DNA from: a virus | Strand: one strand, 5' to 3' | Length of the DNA: 38,576 bases | Virus record (IMG/VR): IMGVR_UViG_3300031624_000006 | Span: 1-38,576 of that record | Part shown: positions 1 to 7,228 of the stretch, piece by piece | How the letters are laid out: each line of letters begins with the position of its first letter | Position numbering within the stretch: the stretch's first letter is position 1 | Program-made: the position numbers and the translations under genes | Notes under the pieces: model-generated | Seen by the model: only the letters and a program-made list of their open reading frames with translations | Told to the model about the DNA's origin: nothing | Databases searched by the model: none

Positions 1-194
1 TTTCTGGTAAGATAGTAGGATTGACTGCTGGTTGCACAAAGCAGGAGTGCATCAAAGTAAACCTAGTTGGACAGGGTACTAGCCCCTGACCTTTGAAACG
101 CCAGCCATTTCAATCCTCCTAACCTTTTCACCCAGCCTCTGAGCAATGAGCTTTGGGCATTTAGTTCGGGGGCTGGGATGAGAAGGCTAGACAA
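1..194. other. Non-coding left edge, possible structured leader
   Basis: No convincing gene was found on either strand in this stretch. A 7-base inverted repeat, CCCAGCC at 131-137 and GGCTGGG at 171-177, encloses a 33-base loop that could form a hairpin just before the first small gene. A TTGACT at 21-26 has no matching -10 box at the right distance, so no promoter is called. The stretch may be the tail end of an upstream intergenic region, because the contig continues to the left. Confidence 0.35.
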
Positions 195-344
195 ATGCAG
201 CAGTGGTATTGCCATAAATGTAGAAAGATTAGATTGCCTCTCCTTGATAGGGGAAAGCCAAAGGTTAGGACTCTCCGCTCTGGCTTCATAGCAGTCTTCC
301 TGCAATGTGGGCATCTTGCTGCTGTTAATCAGGATAGGAGATAA
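195..344 (+). CDS. Small zinc-ribbon-like protein, 49 aa
   Basis: This is a short reading frame with ATG at 195 and an AGAAGG at 181-186 as a plausible ribosome binding site. The protein begins with YCHKC at residues 5-9 and has LQCGH at 36-40, so it offers a CxxC plus CxH set of zinc ligands, typical of small phage zinc ribbons. It is basic between the two knuckles. Its stop lies 2 bases before the ATG of the E2-like gene, and the ribosome binding site of that gene (GGAG, 337-340) is inside its last codons, so the two are probably translated together. No function can be assigned. Support comes from the ligand pattern and the tight spacing only. Confidence 0.5.
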   Translation: MQQWYCHKCRKIRLPLLDRGKPKVRTLRSGFIAVFLQCGHLAAVNQDRR

Positions 345-346
345 TT

Positions 347-1417
347 ATGCCAAGGGGATTAGAATCTATCGTAAACATTCTTGCTCAGATGAGGACTGAC
401 CAGTACCCTGAAGGTATCATAGTCTCTCAGGATTTTGGTGTCCACAGGTACTGTGATATAAACTCTAACTGTCCAGAAGCAATTAAACTCCGAAGGTACA
501 TTGCAGAGGCTGGATTAGAACTTGATGTTGTACTCCAGGAGCATAAGAATATATTATTTAATTCCCTAACCTCAACTTCTAGAGAAATAAACTATCCCGA
601 TTTTTCAGGTAAAACTACCATAATGATAGCTGGGAAAGAAATCGAAGTAGACCTCTCTGAGATTATAGAAGAAGAGCTGAAGAGAGCATTTTTTAGGAAA
701 ATAGACTGGTTCAGGGATGCAGAAAGACAACTCAGAGACCTTGGTTCTCAGCTTCATACTACTCTCTTAAATGATATTATAAGAAACAGGAGAAGTAATG
801 TTCTCCCTCAGCTCTCTTTTCCTATAGATAGACTTATAAAAACTGGGTGTCTTGTGACTACTGATTCTGAAAGATACCTCATTATCTTTCCTTTTAAGTA
901 CAGACCAAGGTGGCTCTGGACTCAAGGGGTAAGGTATAGGATGGGAGAGGAAGATACAGTTTCACTGGAGAGAAATGTCTTCCTTGCCTTCTCCATATCA
1001 AAGGAGGGGAAGTTCTTAACTCCACGCCTCATAGATTATGCTGGTAATAAGTTCTACCACTACCATGCCAGTAGAAATAGTGAGAGAGATTGTTGGGGTC
1101 AAGTTCACATCCCTGAAAGATGGGACAGAGAATTTAAATCCTTGGTAGACCTCAAGTACCAATTAGAGGGAGTAATAGCAACAATAAATCTGGACAGTCT
1201 GTATAGCAATACTCCACCTCTTATGCCCTATGCTTGGGACTTGATGGAAAGAGCAACTAAAGAAGGAGAGGAAGGTAAGATAAAGAGGAGGAAAGAGGGA
1301 GAGGAAGTAGAAGAAGTATCTGCTTGGTCTGAGTACTTTAGCAGTTTAGCCACTGTAGAAGAATTCTCAGAAGTATCTGAGGAAGCTCCTATCCCCCGAA
1401 GGTGGGGAGAACGGTAG
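347..1417 (+). CDS. Candidate E2-like (Prok-E2/PRTRC-B-like) protein
   Basis: A 356-residue soluble protein. Residues 100-150 are helical and charged. Residues about 155-260 look like a compact alpha/beta domain and end in HYH (238-240), a charged loop, then CWG at 249-251 followed by a proline (IPERW). That layout, a histidine-containing strand then an isolated Cys-hydrophobic-Gly and P, resembles the active-site signature of prokaryotic E2-like proteins (Prok-E2 family D / PRTRC protein B), which are encoded beside ThiF and JAB proteins. Here too the next two genes are ThiF and JAB, 6 bases downstream. C249 would be the candidate thioester cysteine. The C-terminal 50 residues are acidic and low complexity. 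The assignment rests on motif plus context and not on a full alignment; without the neighbours I would call it hypothetical. Start: ATG with GGAG 6 bases upstream. Confidence 0.5.
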   Translation: MPRGLESIVNILAQMRTDQYPEGIIVSQDFGVHRYCDINSNCPEAIKLRRYIAEAGLELDVVLQEHKNILFNSLTSTSREINYPDFSGKTTIMIAGKEIEVDLSEIIEEELKRAFFRKIDWFRDAERQLRDLGSQLHTTLLNDIIRNRRSNVLPQLSFPIDRLIKTGCLVTTDSERYLIIFPFKYRPRWLWTQGVRYRMGEEDTVSLERNVFLAFSISKEGKFLTPRLIDYAGNKFYHYHASRNSERDCWGQVHIPERWDREFKSLVDLKYQLEGVIATINLDSLYSNTPPLMPYAWDLMERATKEGEEGKIKRRKEGEEVEEVSAWSEYFSSLATVEEFSEVSEEAPIPRRWGER

Positions 1418-1423
1418 GTAATC

Positions 1424-2104
1424 ATGCCTGATGATTTATATTCAAGACAGGTAGAATTAAATCTCTATGTCCCAAACTCTGTAACAGTTGTAGGTTGTGG
1501 AGGAATAGGAACTTGGGTAGCTATTGACCTGGCTATGAGTGGAGTTCCAGTCATTTACCTCTTTGACCCTGATGTGGTGGAAGAATCTAATCGGAATAGA
1601 CTCCCCTTCTGCCAGGGTGCTCTCAACAGACCAAAGGTAGAAGTAGTAGCTGAGTTTATTAGAGCAATTAGACCTGATGCTATCATTGTCCCAATCCAGG
1701 ATAAGCTGGGAGGAATTCTCCTTGATATACAGGGGAAAGTATGTCATATCTACATAGACTGTACAGATTCCCCTAAGACACAGATGACTCTGTATAAGTT
1801 CTGTAAGGAGAGGGGGGGGACATATATCAGGGCTGGGTATGATGGGACTCATATCACAGATACCAGCATAGTAAGTGGCTGGATAAATGCTGCTTCTGAA
1901 GAGGAGAATTATCAGGTCAATCCTAGTTGGGTAGTTCCTGCTCAGATAGTAGCAGCCCTAGCAGTGGCTAAACTGATGATGTACCCAGACCAAGAGGTTA
2001 ACCTCGACATAAGCGAGATAGGTGTCCCTGTTGCTCAGAGGCAGAAAAAATTAACTGCAAGATGTAGGCAAACAGGGAGTGACCAAGATAGGAGAAGGAG
2101 GTAA
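1424..2104 (+). CDS. ThiF/MoeB/E1-like adenylating enzyme
   Basis: A 226-residue Rossmann-fold protein of the ThiF/E1 superfamily, which activates the C-terminal glycine of ubiquitin-like or sulfur-carrier proteins by adenylation. The nucleotide loop GCGGIG is at 24-29. The acidic strand end FDPD (47-50) leads into EESNRNR (53-59), the counterpart of the family ExSNxxR motif that contacts ATP. K71 and D115 match the conserved Lys and the late Asp. NPSWVVPAQIVAALAVAKLM near the end fits the family C-terminal helix. There are no CxxC zinc pairs, unlike MoeB. It is shorter than full E1 enzymes and lacks a separate catalytic-cysteine domain, so it probably acts with a partner such as the upstream candidate E2. 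Its stop codon overlaps the ribosome binding site of the JAB gene. Confidence 0.85.
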   Translation: MPDDLYSRQVELNLYVPNSVTVVGCGGIGTWVAIDLAMSGVPVIYLFDPDVVEESNRNRLPFCQGALNRPKVEVVAEFIRAIRPDAIIVPIQDKLGGILLDIQGKVCHIYIDCTDSPKTQMTLYKFCKERGGTYIRAGYDGTHITDTSIVSGWINAASEEENYQVNPSWVVPAQIVAALAVAKLMMYPDQEVNLDISEIGVPVAQRQKKLTARCRQTGSDQDRRRR

Positions 2105-2108
2105 TAAA

Positions 2109-2921
2109 ATGCCTTGGGGTAAAGCTGACACAGAAACTGAGAAAGTAGTATGCTCAGAGGTATCAGTCCCTGACATCTACATAGAGGCTATTCCTAGACA
2201 GAAGATAGGTTATCTCATGGAGGAGTACCCCCACCAAGAGTGGCTTGCTTACCTTGTTGGTAAGAAGTCAGACCACGAGAAGTTCTTTGTGGAGGACATA
2301 TCCATTCCTCCTCATACTGAATCTTCTATGGCAAGTGCAGAAGCTGAACCATTCCATATCCCAGATAAGTGTATTGGTATCATCCATTCTCACCACAGAA
2401 TGGGAGCTTTCCACAGTGCTACTGATAGGGACTATGTGGATAAAAACTTCCCTGTGTCTATCACAGTAGCATTTGGAGAAGGGAGCAACCTTGCTTATGA
2501 TGCTCTGAGTTATCAGATAACTCCTTGTGGGAAGAGGATAGTCCTTGATTGTACTGTGAAGTATGTCCAACCTCCGCCACTGTTCAACAAGGATAAGTTT
2601 CTTAATAAGGCAAAGGAGAATATTGAGAAGGCACACAAAGTTTCCTTTGTGTCCTCATTAAAAGTAGTTCCCAGTGCTCTTGTTGGATATGAAGAGTTTC
2701 CTTGGTATCCTCATTACAGGGGAGTCCCCCTTCCACAAACAGCAGTAAGAGCTAAGGAGTCCTCCTTCCTAAGAATGAGGATACCAAAGATAGTTACTCA
2801 AACTGAGATACAGACAGTTCAAGACCAGGCAAAAGAGAGATATGGCTTTGTTCTTTCTAGGGCTGAGGCTGAGGATATTATTCTTAATCACCCTGAAGGT
2901 ATCCGATGGTTGGAGCTATGA
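2109..2921 (+). CDS. JAB/JAMM (Mov34/MPN) metalloprotease
   Basis: A 270-residue protein with a complete JAMM zinc-peptidase signature: E44, then H93-S-H95, seven residues, S103, two residues, D106. In this family the two His and the Asp bind zinc and the enzyme hydrolyses isopeptide or C-terminal peptide bonds of ubiquitin-like proteins; some prokaryotic members mature Ubl precursors or cut cysteine off thiocarboxylates. Residues 1-20 are acidic and residues about 190-270 form an extra C-terminal region I do not recognise. ATG 2109 is chosen over an in-frame GTG at 2079 because AAGGAGG (2096-2102) lies 6 bases before it and overlaps the stop of the ThiF gene. Together with the two genes upstream it makes a ubiquitin-like modification/removal cluster. 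All key residues are present, so it is probably active. Confidence 0.85.
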   Translation: MPWGKADTETEKVVCSEVSVPDIYIEAIPRQKIGYLMEEYPHQEWLAYLVGKKSDHEKFFVEDISIPPHTESSMASAEAEPFHIPDKCIGIIHSHHRMGAFHSATDRDYVDKNFPVSITVAFGEGSNLAYDALSYQITPCGKRIVLDCTVKYVQPPPLFNKDKFLNKAKENIEKAHKVSFVSSLKVVPSALVGYEEFPWYPHYRGVPLPQTAVRAKESSFLRMRIPKIVTQTEIQTVQDQAKERYGFVLSRAEAEDIILNHPEGIRWLEL

Positions 2922-2935
2922 GGTTATTTGTCCCC

Positions 2936-2970
2936 TAGCTATTGACAAGCTATAACAGGTATGATAAGAT
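2936..2970 (+). promoter_or_regulatory. Sigma70-type promoter with AGCTAT repeats
   Basis: A perfect -35 box TTGACA (2942-2947) is followed by a 17-base spacer and TAAGAT (2965-2970, 4 of 6 match), with an extended -10 TG at 2962-2963. TAGCT (2936-2940) and AGCTA (2948-2952) form a small inverted repeat around the -35 box. AGCTAT itself recurs at 2914-2919, 2937-2942 and 2948-2953, the last two 11 bases (one helical turn) apart, which suggests an operator. Transcription would start near 2977 and drive the replication genes from 2994. Confidence 0.7.
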
Positions 2971-2993
2971 AAATACTTCCTATGTAGATATTC

Positions 2994-3737
2994 ATGTTAG
3001 AGTGGCACGATGTCTCTGAGTACATCCAGCAAGAAGTTTATGACCCCCCTTTTTTCATACAGGACTTACTTGCTAGAGGTGGCAGCCTTGAACTGTGTGG
3101 ACAGCCTGGTGTTATGAAATCTTGGACTGCTGAACAAATGGGTTTTTGTATAGCTACTGGGACTGATTGGTTAGGATTCAGGACATCCCAAGCTAGATGT
3201 CTCCTTACCAACTTTGAGATAAGTAAGCCAAGATACCATCATAGGTTAGTCCTAATGTCAAGGAATTTTGCTGTTGAACAGGGTATGCTCATTGAGTGTA
3301 CCTTGCCTTACTATTATCTGGATGAAGGAAACAGATTTGAGGTGTTTAAGGAGTTGGTAGACTTCATTGAGCCTGGAGTTATTATTCTTGACTGTTTCTC
3401 TGGTTGCTTTGGTGGTGACGAAAACTCCCCAAGAGAGATGTCTGGCTTCATAAACATATTATCGGAGTTGAAAGGAGAAAACAGGGGCATAATCCTCATC
3501 CATCATACTAACAAGAATCCTCTTATTGTCTCCCCAATAGATAAATCCAGAGGACACACTAAACTTACAGGCTGGGTAGATACTGTTCTGTATATGACTA
3601 ACCAACCTAATGGGAAACAGATTCAATTTGGAAAGACCAGACATTCCTCCAGTGAACTTCACAGTATCAATATAGTTTTTGATAACTACTTTTGGGTAAT
3701 TAGAGGACAGACAAACCCAAACCAAGGAGGTGCTTAG
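2994..3737 (+). CDS. RepA-like RecA-fold ATPase (replicative helicase type)
   Basis: A 247-residue ATPase of the AAA_25/RepA group, the family of hexameric RSF1010-RepA-type helicases also found as phage replication ATPases. Walker A is GQPGVMKSW at 36-44, with K42 and S43. The segment GTDWLGF (56-62) followed by a short strand and an E (FEIS) is the family pattern. Walker B is VIILDCFSG, with D133. LIHHTNK near 168-174 is the sensor-like histidine motif. It should unwind DNA at the phage replication fork, upstream of the split DNA polymerase. It is preceded by a promoter only 24 bases from the ATG and has no Shine-Dalgarno sequence, so it may be translated from a very short leader. An exact replication role is inferred. 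Confidence 0.75.
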   Translation: MLEWHDVSEYIQQEVYDPPFFIQDLLARGGSLELCGQPGVMKSWTAEQMGFCIATGTDWLGFRTSQARCLLTNFEISKPRYHHRLVLMSRNFAVEQGMLIECTLPYYYLDEGNRFEVFKELVDFIEPGVIILDCFSGCFGGDENSPREMSGFINILSELKGENRGIILIHHTNKNPLIVSPIDKSRGHTKLTGWVDTVLYMTNQPNGKQIQFGKTRHSSSELHSINIVFDNYFWVIRGQTNPNQGGA

Positions 3738-3741
3738 TGCT

Positions 3742-3794
3742 CAAGCTATAATGTTTATATTAAGTAAAAGTTTAATAACAAAGAAGGTTATTAA
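3742..3794 (+). promoter_or_regulatory. Possible weak promoter plus operator hairpin
   Basis: In the 93-base gap between two genes, CAAGCTATAAT at 3742-3752 contains a TATAAT but no good -35 box. The same 10 bases CAAGCTATAA occur at 2946-2955 in the promoter upstream of the helicase gene, the only other intergenic gap nearby. Downstream, TTAATAAC (3772-3779) and GTTATTAA (3787-3794) form a perfect 8-base inverted repeat with a 7-base loop. This could be an operator or an mRNA hairpin ahead of the gene at 3831. There is no T-run after it, so it is not called a terminator. Confidence 0.4.
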
Positions 3795-3830
3795 AGAGAA
3801 TGCCAAAATAGTTTAAAAAAGGAGGAAAAG

Positions 3831-4583
3831 ATGCCTATAACAAATAGAAGCGAAGCCAAAGAGAGTGGCTTTGCTCAGGTAAGAGATGCTTTAGTAAAGT
3901 TCAAAGGCAGGGTAACAAGTGCTGAATTTGGTGTGTGGGGAGGAGAACTGGTAGACAAAGAGACAGGGAAGAAAGTCCAGCCAAGGGAGTTCCTTGAGAT
4001 TGTCACGGAGGATAATGAAGTCCTGGAAGTTACTGAGGAATTGTCTATGGACATCTCCCAGCAGTGGACATTCAGGGTTAATTGCTCTGATTACAAGGGT
4101 AGCTTCTGGGTAGAAATGTTCCTTGCATCGGCTGATAAGTTCAAGGTCAGGATTCCTGATGGGCTTATCAATAAGGTGGTTACCTTTGAGAAAGTTACCC
4201 TTGAAGCCTATGACAGGAATGGAGAAAGAACTCCCAAGTATGATTCCACAGGGATGGTAATAGCAGGAGTAGAAGGAGGGACAGCTAAGGCTGCTCCTAA
4301 GATTGTCAAGAAGGAAGGAGCAAAAGAGCCAAAGGAGGTTGGTGAGGTATCTAGTGAGCAACCAGCAGCCACTGGGGATGAAGCAGTAGACTACATGGCT
4401 TTAGCTGTTACCCTTGCTGTTGGAAAGACAGAAGCACAATTCAAAACAGCTATTGCTCTTGACCCTACTTTCATCAATAGCCCACACTTATCATTAGCTA
4501 AGGCAGGATTGCTTACCCAAGCACTTATCAATGATGGTAAGCTTACTGTAGATGGGGAAGGTAAATTTCAGAAGCCTGGATAA
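3831..4583 (+). CDS. Possible single-stranded DNA-binding (OB-fold) protein
   Basis: A 250-residue protein with a consensus AGGAGG ribosome binding site. Residues about 20-140 alternate beta strands and loops: FRVNC, GSFWVEMFLAS, FKVRIP and VVTFEKVTLEAYDR look like OB-fold strands. A charged linker rich in K, E and A follows (about 155-185), then a small helical C-terminal domain of about 60 residues. The position directly after the replicative ATPase and before recombination nucleases is where phages commonly place their ssDNA-binding protein. No sequence signature is decisive and there is no acidic C-terminal tail of the E. coli SSB type. The last 60 residues may be a protein-interaction module. 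Alternative: an unrelated replication accessory protein. Confidence 0.4.
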   Translation: MPITNRSEAKESGFAQVRDALVKFKGRVTSAEFGVWGGELVDKETGKKVQPREFLEIVTEDNEVLEVTEELSMDISQQWTFRVNCSDYKGSFWVEMFLASADKFKVRIPDGLINKVVTFEKVTLEAYDRNGERTPKYDSTGMVIAGVEGGTAKAAPKIVKKEGAKEPKEVGEVSSEQPAATGDEAVDYMALAVTLAVGKTEAQFKTAIALDPTFINSPHLSLAKAGLLTQALINDGKLTVDGEGKFQKPG

Positions 4584-4888
4584 ACCTGGGAGTACCATAG
4601 AGGGGGAGTTCCTAGGAGGTGTTTGGCAGCCTACCTTCCTCCCCTTCCAGAGGGCTGATGCCTTGTCAGGAAACAGGTGGGGACAGGGACATCTGTGAAC
4701 AAGACCTGTCACAAACTAATATGCTGTGAGTCTGCCAGGGGCTGACTTCAATGATATTGGTTATTAAGGCTTTTAGAAGGCAGCCTTGAGAACCTTCTGG
4801 TGGCAAGCACCTAAAACCTGAATCAGCTCTCTGGATGGTGAGGGAGGACATTAAAAATTGAGTATGTGCTGGTGGCAAGTTGGGGGTG
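4584..4888. other. Structured intergenic region, possible ncRNA or origin
   Basis: About 300 bases without a credible gene, unusual in this compact genome. GAGGGGGAG (4600-4608) pairs with CTCCCCTTC (4639-4647) in a 9-base stem with one G-T pair. AGAAGG (4775-4780) pairs with CCTTCT (4793-4798). CTGGTGGCAAG is repeated exactly at 4797-4807 and 4869-4879. There is no T-run after either hairpin. It could be a structured RNA, the replication origin, or a remnant gene. Confidence 0.4.
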
Positions 4889-5026
4889 ATGCTCCCACAG
4901 TCTAGAATGCTTAAATGGATGTATGCAACAGCCAGCAAGGTAATCTGGCAGGGTGAGTACATAGCAGGTACTTCAAATGTAGCGATAAACACAGCCCTGC
5001 CAACTAATAAGGAGAATAATGCTTGA
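4889..5026 (+). CDS. Tentative small protein, 45 aa
   Basis: An open frame starts at ATG 4889 (or GTG 4886) after a G-run (4882-4886) and ends 8 bases inside the next gene, in the ATGCTTGA style of overlap used elsewhere in this genome. The peptide is basic in its first third, aromatic in the middle (KWMYATASKVIWQGEY) and polar at the end. No family is recognised. The ribosome binding site is poor and the reading could be chance, so this is a weak call kept because of the overlap pattern. Confidence 0.25.
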   Translation: MLPQSRMLKWMYATASKVIWQGEYIAGTSNVAINTALPTNKENNA

Positions 5027-5918
5027 AGGCTTTCTTTGCCCTGATGGAGTAACTATCAAGACTGAGGCTTGTCTTGATAGTTGTCGCATGGAAGACAGAT
5101 GCCAAGAGCTCCCTGACCTTGTTCTCATATCCCAAGAGAGGGAGTTCAAGGGTGTTCCTTCCACTACTCAGCTAATCAATGGTACTATGCTGGAGTTCTT
5201 GAAGCTTACAAAGCCATACTATATAGACCCAGACTCCAGAACATTCATGGTTATTGGTACTAGACATCATCAGGAAATGGATGATATAGCAAAGCAACTT
5301 GGTATGGCTTCGGAAGTAGCTTTGTCTATTGATAGGGACATCTTTGACTTGATAACATGGACTAACAAGGGGCTTTGTCTTGTTGATAGAAAGGTGTGGG
5401 GAAGTTACAAGGTAGCTAAAGCCTTGGGGATTACCAAGGTTGGGGAGCAACCAGACCCTTCTGGTGCTGTGTACAAGACTAATTCTAAGTATGGCAAAGC
5501 AGGAGACCCCAAGATGATTCCTATTTGGGGGGTAGACCAAGACAAGATTGATAACTGGGAGGCAGAGCTTCAGCTTAACAGGTACAGAGTCCTCCTCTAT
5601 GAGAAAATAGGATTATCAGTGGCTGATATGTGCCTTCGGGTCAAGGTCAGAGATGGGGGACTCTACATAGCCAAGGACAGGGGAGTATTTAGGAATAGCT
5701 ATCGGATTCCTATTAAGTTTCTCCCTGATAGCAATGTCAAGGAGTACTTTGATTATAAGGAGAAATGTTTGCTTACTGCCCTGAAAGAAGGGGAATGGGT
5801 GCTCCCTTGTACTGCTGCTGAGTCCTGGGATGGGATTAGGTGTGAAGAATACTGTGATGTTTGGCAATACTGTCCAAAAGGACAATTAGTTCATGGCATA
5901 GGAGGCAAGGGTGCGTAA
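5019..5918 (+). CDS. Cas4/RecB-like PD-(D/E)XK nuclease with Fe-S cysteines
   Basis: A 299-residue protein with the layout of Cas4/AddB-type nucleases. Motifs, in order: GTRHHQ with H83/H84 (RecB motif I histidine); D110 in IFDLITW; D123-x-K125 in LVDRK, equivalent to the catalytic D and K of ExK; and Q185 with Y189 in ELQLNRYRVLL, the QxxxY motif. Cysteines near the N terminus (C7, C18, C22, C28) and a C-terminal group (C264, C275, C279, C285 in RCEEYCDVWQYCPKG) are arranged as in Fe-S nucleases. It likely trims or resects DNA ends during phage recombination with the nearby Sak4-like ATPase. GGAG at 5011-5014 supports ATG 5019. A defence-related Cas4 role is not suggested by context, since no CRISPR array or cas1/cas2 is present. 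Confidence 0.7.
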   Translation: MLEGFLCPDGVTIKTEACLDSCRMEDRCQELPDLVLISQEREFKGVPSTTQLINGTMLEFLKLTKPYYIDPDSRTFMVIGTRHHQEMDDIAKQLGMASEVALSIDRDIFDLITWTNKGLCLVDRKVWGSYKVAKALGITKVGEQPDPSGAVYKTNSKYGKAGDPKMIPIWGVDQDKIDNWEAELQLNRYRVLLYEKIGLSVADMCLRVKVRDGGLYIAKDRGVFRNSYRIPIKFLPDSNVKEYFDYKEKCLLTALKEGEWVLPCTAAESWDGIRCEEYCDVWQYCPKGQLVHGIGGKGA

Positions 5919-6012
5919 ATGGTCTGATGATTACCATATCAAGGAACTGATATGGGGGATACTTCTGTTTATACTGATATTCCTCATAGCGATACTAAGT
6001 AAAGGAGGTTAA
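5911..6012 (+). CDS. Single-membrane-helix peptide, 33 aa
   Basis: A short GTG-started gene overlapping the preceding gene by 8 bases, with GGAGG at 5901-5905 only 5 bases before the GTG. Residues 1-12 are polar and charged; residues about 13-29 are a continuous hydrophobic helix (IWGILLFILIFLIAILS), followed by KGG. It stops immediately before the next ATG at 6013, whose ribosome binding site (AAGGAGG) is contained in its last codons. The predicted product is a tiny inner-membrane peptide with the N terminus in the cytoplasm. No function is known; membrane anchoring of the replication complex or superinfection exclusion are only guesses. Confidence 0.6.
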   Translation: MRKWSDDYHIKELIWGILLFILIFLIAILSKGG

Positions 6013-6255
6013 ATGAATAATTGGAGACCCAAAGAATGGGACAATCCATACAGTTGCGATAAGAAATTAACTAAAGCATGGACTGAATGGTTTCAATCTG
6101 ATGCAGAGATTGCTTTTGAAGCTGGCGCAGATGCTATGATAGAGGCATTAAGGAAGACTGGAGATAAGGTTGATAATGAAGAGGAAGTACCAATTCTTTA
6201 CTACCCACCAAATAAAGGTATAATTGTATTTATTCCTGATGAGGAGGATAAATAA
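6013..6255 (+). CDS. Hypothetical phage protein, 80 aa
   Basis: An acidic 80-residue protein beginning with WRPKEWDNPY, followed by a helix containing FEAGADAMIEALR (about 36-48). Short phage proteins with a WRPxxWxNPY start and a FEAGADAMxEAL segment recur in replication regions of phages; their function is unknown. The consensus AGGAGG (6003-6007) supports the start. It overlaps the next gene by one base (TAATG). Confidence 0.65.
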   Translation: MNNWRPKEWDNPYSCDKKLTKAWTEWFQSDAEIAFEAGADAMIEALRKTGDKVDNEEEVPILYYPPNKGIIVFIPDEEDK

Positions 6256-6461
6256 TGATTTGGTTTCAATTACAAGATGGACAAAGTCTCTGTCCTTTTA
6301 GGTCAGGGCAGGTGGAAGATAGAGATTGCTGCGCTGGCAGCTGTCCTTTCTTTGTCCAGTTTAAGGGGAACTTAGAGAAGTCAGATGGAGAACCAGAATT
6401 TGACTGTTTATTTCGTTTAGTTTTATTAAAATACTTAGGAGTTAGAATGGAGGGTTTATGA
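6255..6461 (+). CDS. Cysteine-rich small protein, 68 aa
   Basis: A 68-residue protein with cysteines at CPF (residue 13), DCCAGSCPFF (25-34) and DCLF (50-53). The spacing suggests a small metal-binding knuckle. It starts at an ATG overlapping the previous stop and ends with an ATGA overlap with the ATPase gene, so it is translationally coupled on both sides. No family recognised. Confidence 0.6.
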   Translation: MIWFQLQDGQSLCPFRSGQVEDRDCCAGSCPFFVQFKGNLEKSDGEPEFDCLFRLVLLKYLGVRMEGL

Positions 6462-7228
6462 GAGAGAAGATTCTAATTGGGGGTGACACCAACTCAGGGA
6501 AGACACTGGCTATAATCCAGTTAGCTGTTTCCTACCCAGAAAGGCAAGTCTGGGCTTTCGATGCTGAGGGTGACATCAACCTCACCCTTGAGGAGTTTGG
6601 TCTGGAGCTTCCTAATCTGACTGTGGTTAATGCTAAACCAGACTGGGTGGAGCTTGAGGCTAAGTACAAGGAAGCTAAGGAAGTCCTTACCTCCGATGAC
6701 TGGATGACATTTGATATGATGGGGGTCTTCTGGGACTTAGCTCAGAACTACTTCTCCCGAAGTGTCTTTGGTGAGTCCCCCGCAGAGCATATTGTAGCTC
6801 TCCGCAGAGATGCCAAGAGAGCTGATTTTGGTGGCTTTGATGGCTTGACAGACTGGACTGTAATTAAGAGGATGCACAATGAGGACATCTTTGATGATGT
6901 TACCAAGTGGTCTGATTTCAATGTGCTGGCTACTACCAGCCTTACCGACTTCTCCCCGAAGGAGAGAGTCCCACAGACAGGTGTTAGGGGACTCATGGCT
7001 AAGGAGTTCGGTAGGAAGTTAGAAGGAGAAAAGCACAATGAATTCAGGTTTAGAGAGATAGCTATAATTTACTGTGATATTAGGGAAGGGAAATACTGTT
7101 TCAAGCTTGTTAAGGAGAAGGGGAAAGTACCTGAGCAACCTCTTCCTGAGTATGACTTCACTGGTAAGAGCTTCATAGATGTCTACCATGCTGTGAAGGA
7201 GGGAAGGTATGAAATACCTGAAACATAA
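6458..7228 (+). CDS. Sak4-like RecA-fold recombination ATPase
   Basis: A 256-residue P-loop protein of the phage AAA_24/Sak4 group. Walker A is GGDTNSGKT at 8-16. A Walker B-like strand, WMTFDMMG, lies near 82-89. VLATTSLTDF around residue 155 fits the third conserved strand. These small RecA-like proteins promote single-strand annealing or strand exchange with phage SSB, and here an SSB candidate, a RecB-like nuclease and an ERCC4 nuclease are all close by. GGAGGG 5 bases before ATG supports the start. Assignment to the Sak4 branch rather than another AAA_24 ATPase is by length and neighbourhood. Confidence 0.7.
   Translation: MREKILIGGDTNSGKTLAIIQLAVSYPERQVWAFDAEGDINLTLEEFGLELPNLTVVNAKPDWVELEAKYKEAKEVLTSDDWMTFDMMGVFWDLAQNYFSRSVFGESPAEHIVALRRDAKRADFGGFDGLTDWTVIKRMHNEDIFDDVTKWSDFNVLATTSLTDFSPKERVPQTGVRGLMAKEFGRKLEGEKHNEFRFREIAIIYCDIREGKYCFKLVKEKGKVPEQPLPEYDFTGKSFIDVYHAVKEGRYEIPET

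Noticed and set aside
63-314. Leftward open frame over the left edge and the small zinc-ribbon gene
   Set aside because: It is antisense to the better supported rightward gene at 195-344, has no ribosome binding site, and its composition reflects the other strand.
4666-4992. Leftward 108-codon frame in the non-coding gap
   Set aside because: It needs a GTG start without a ribosome binding site and opposes transcription of the whole block.
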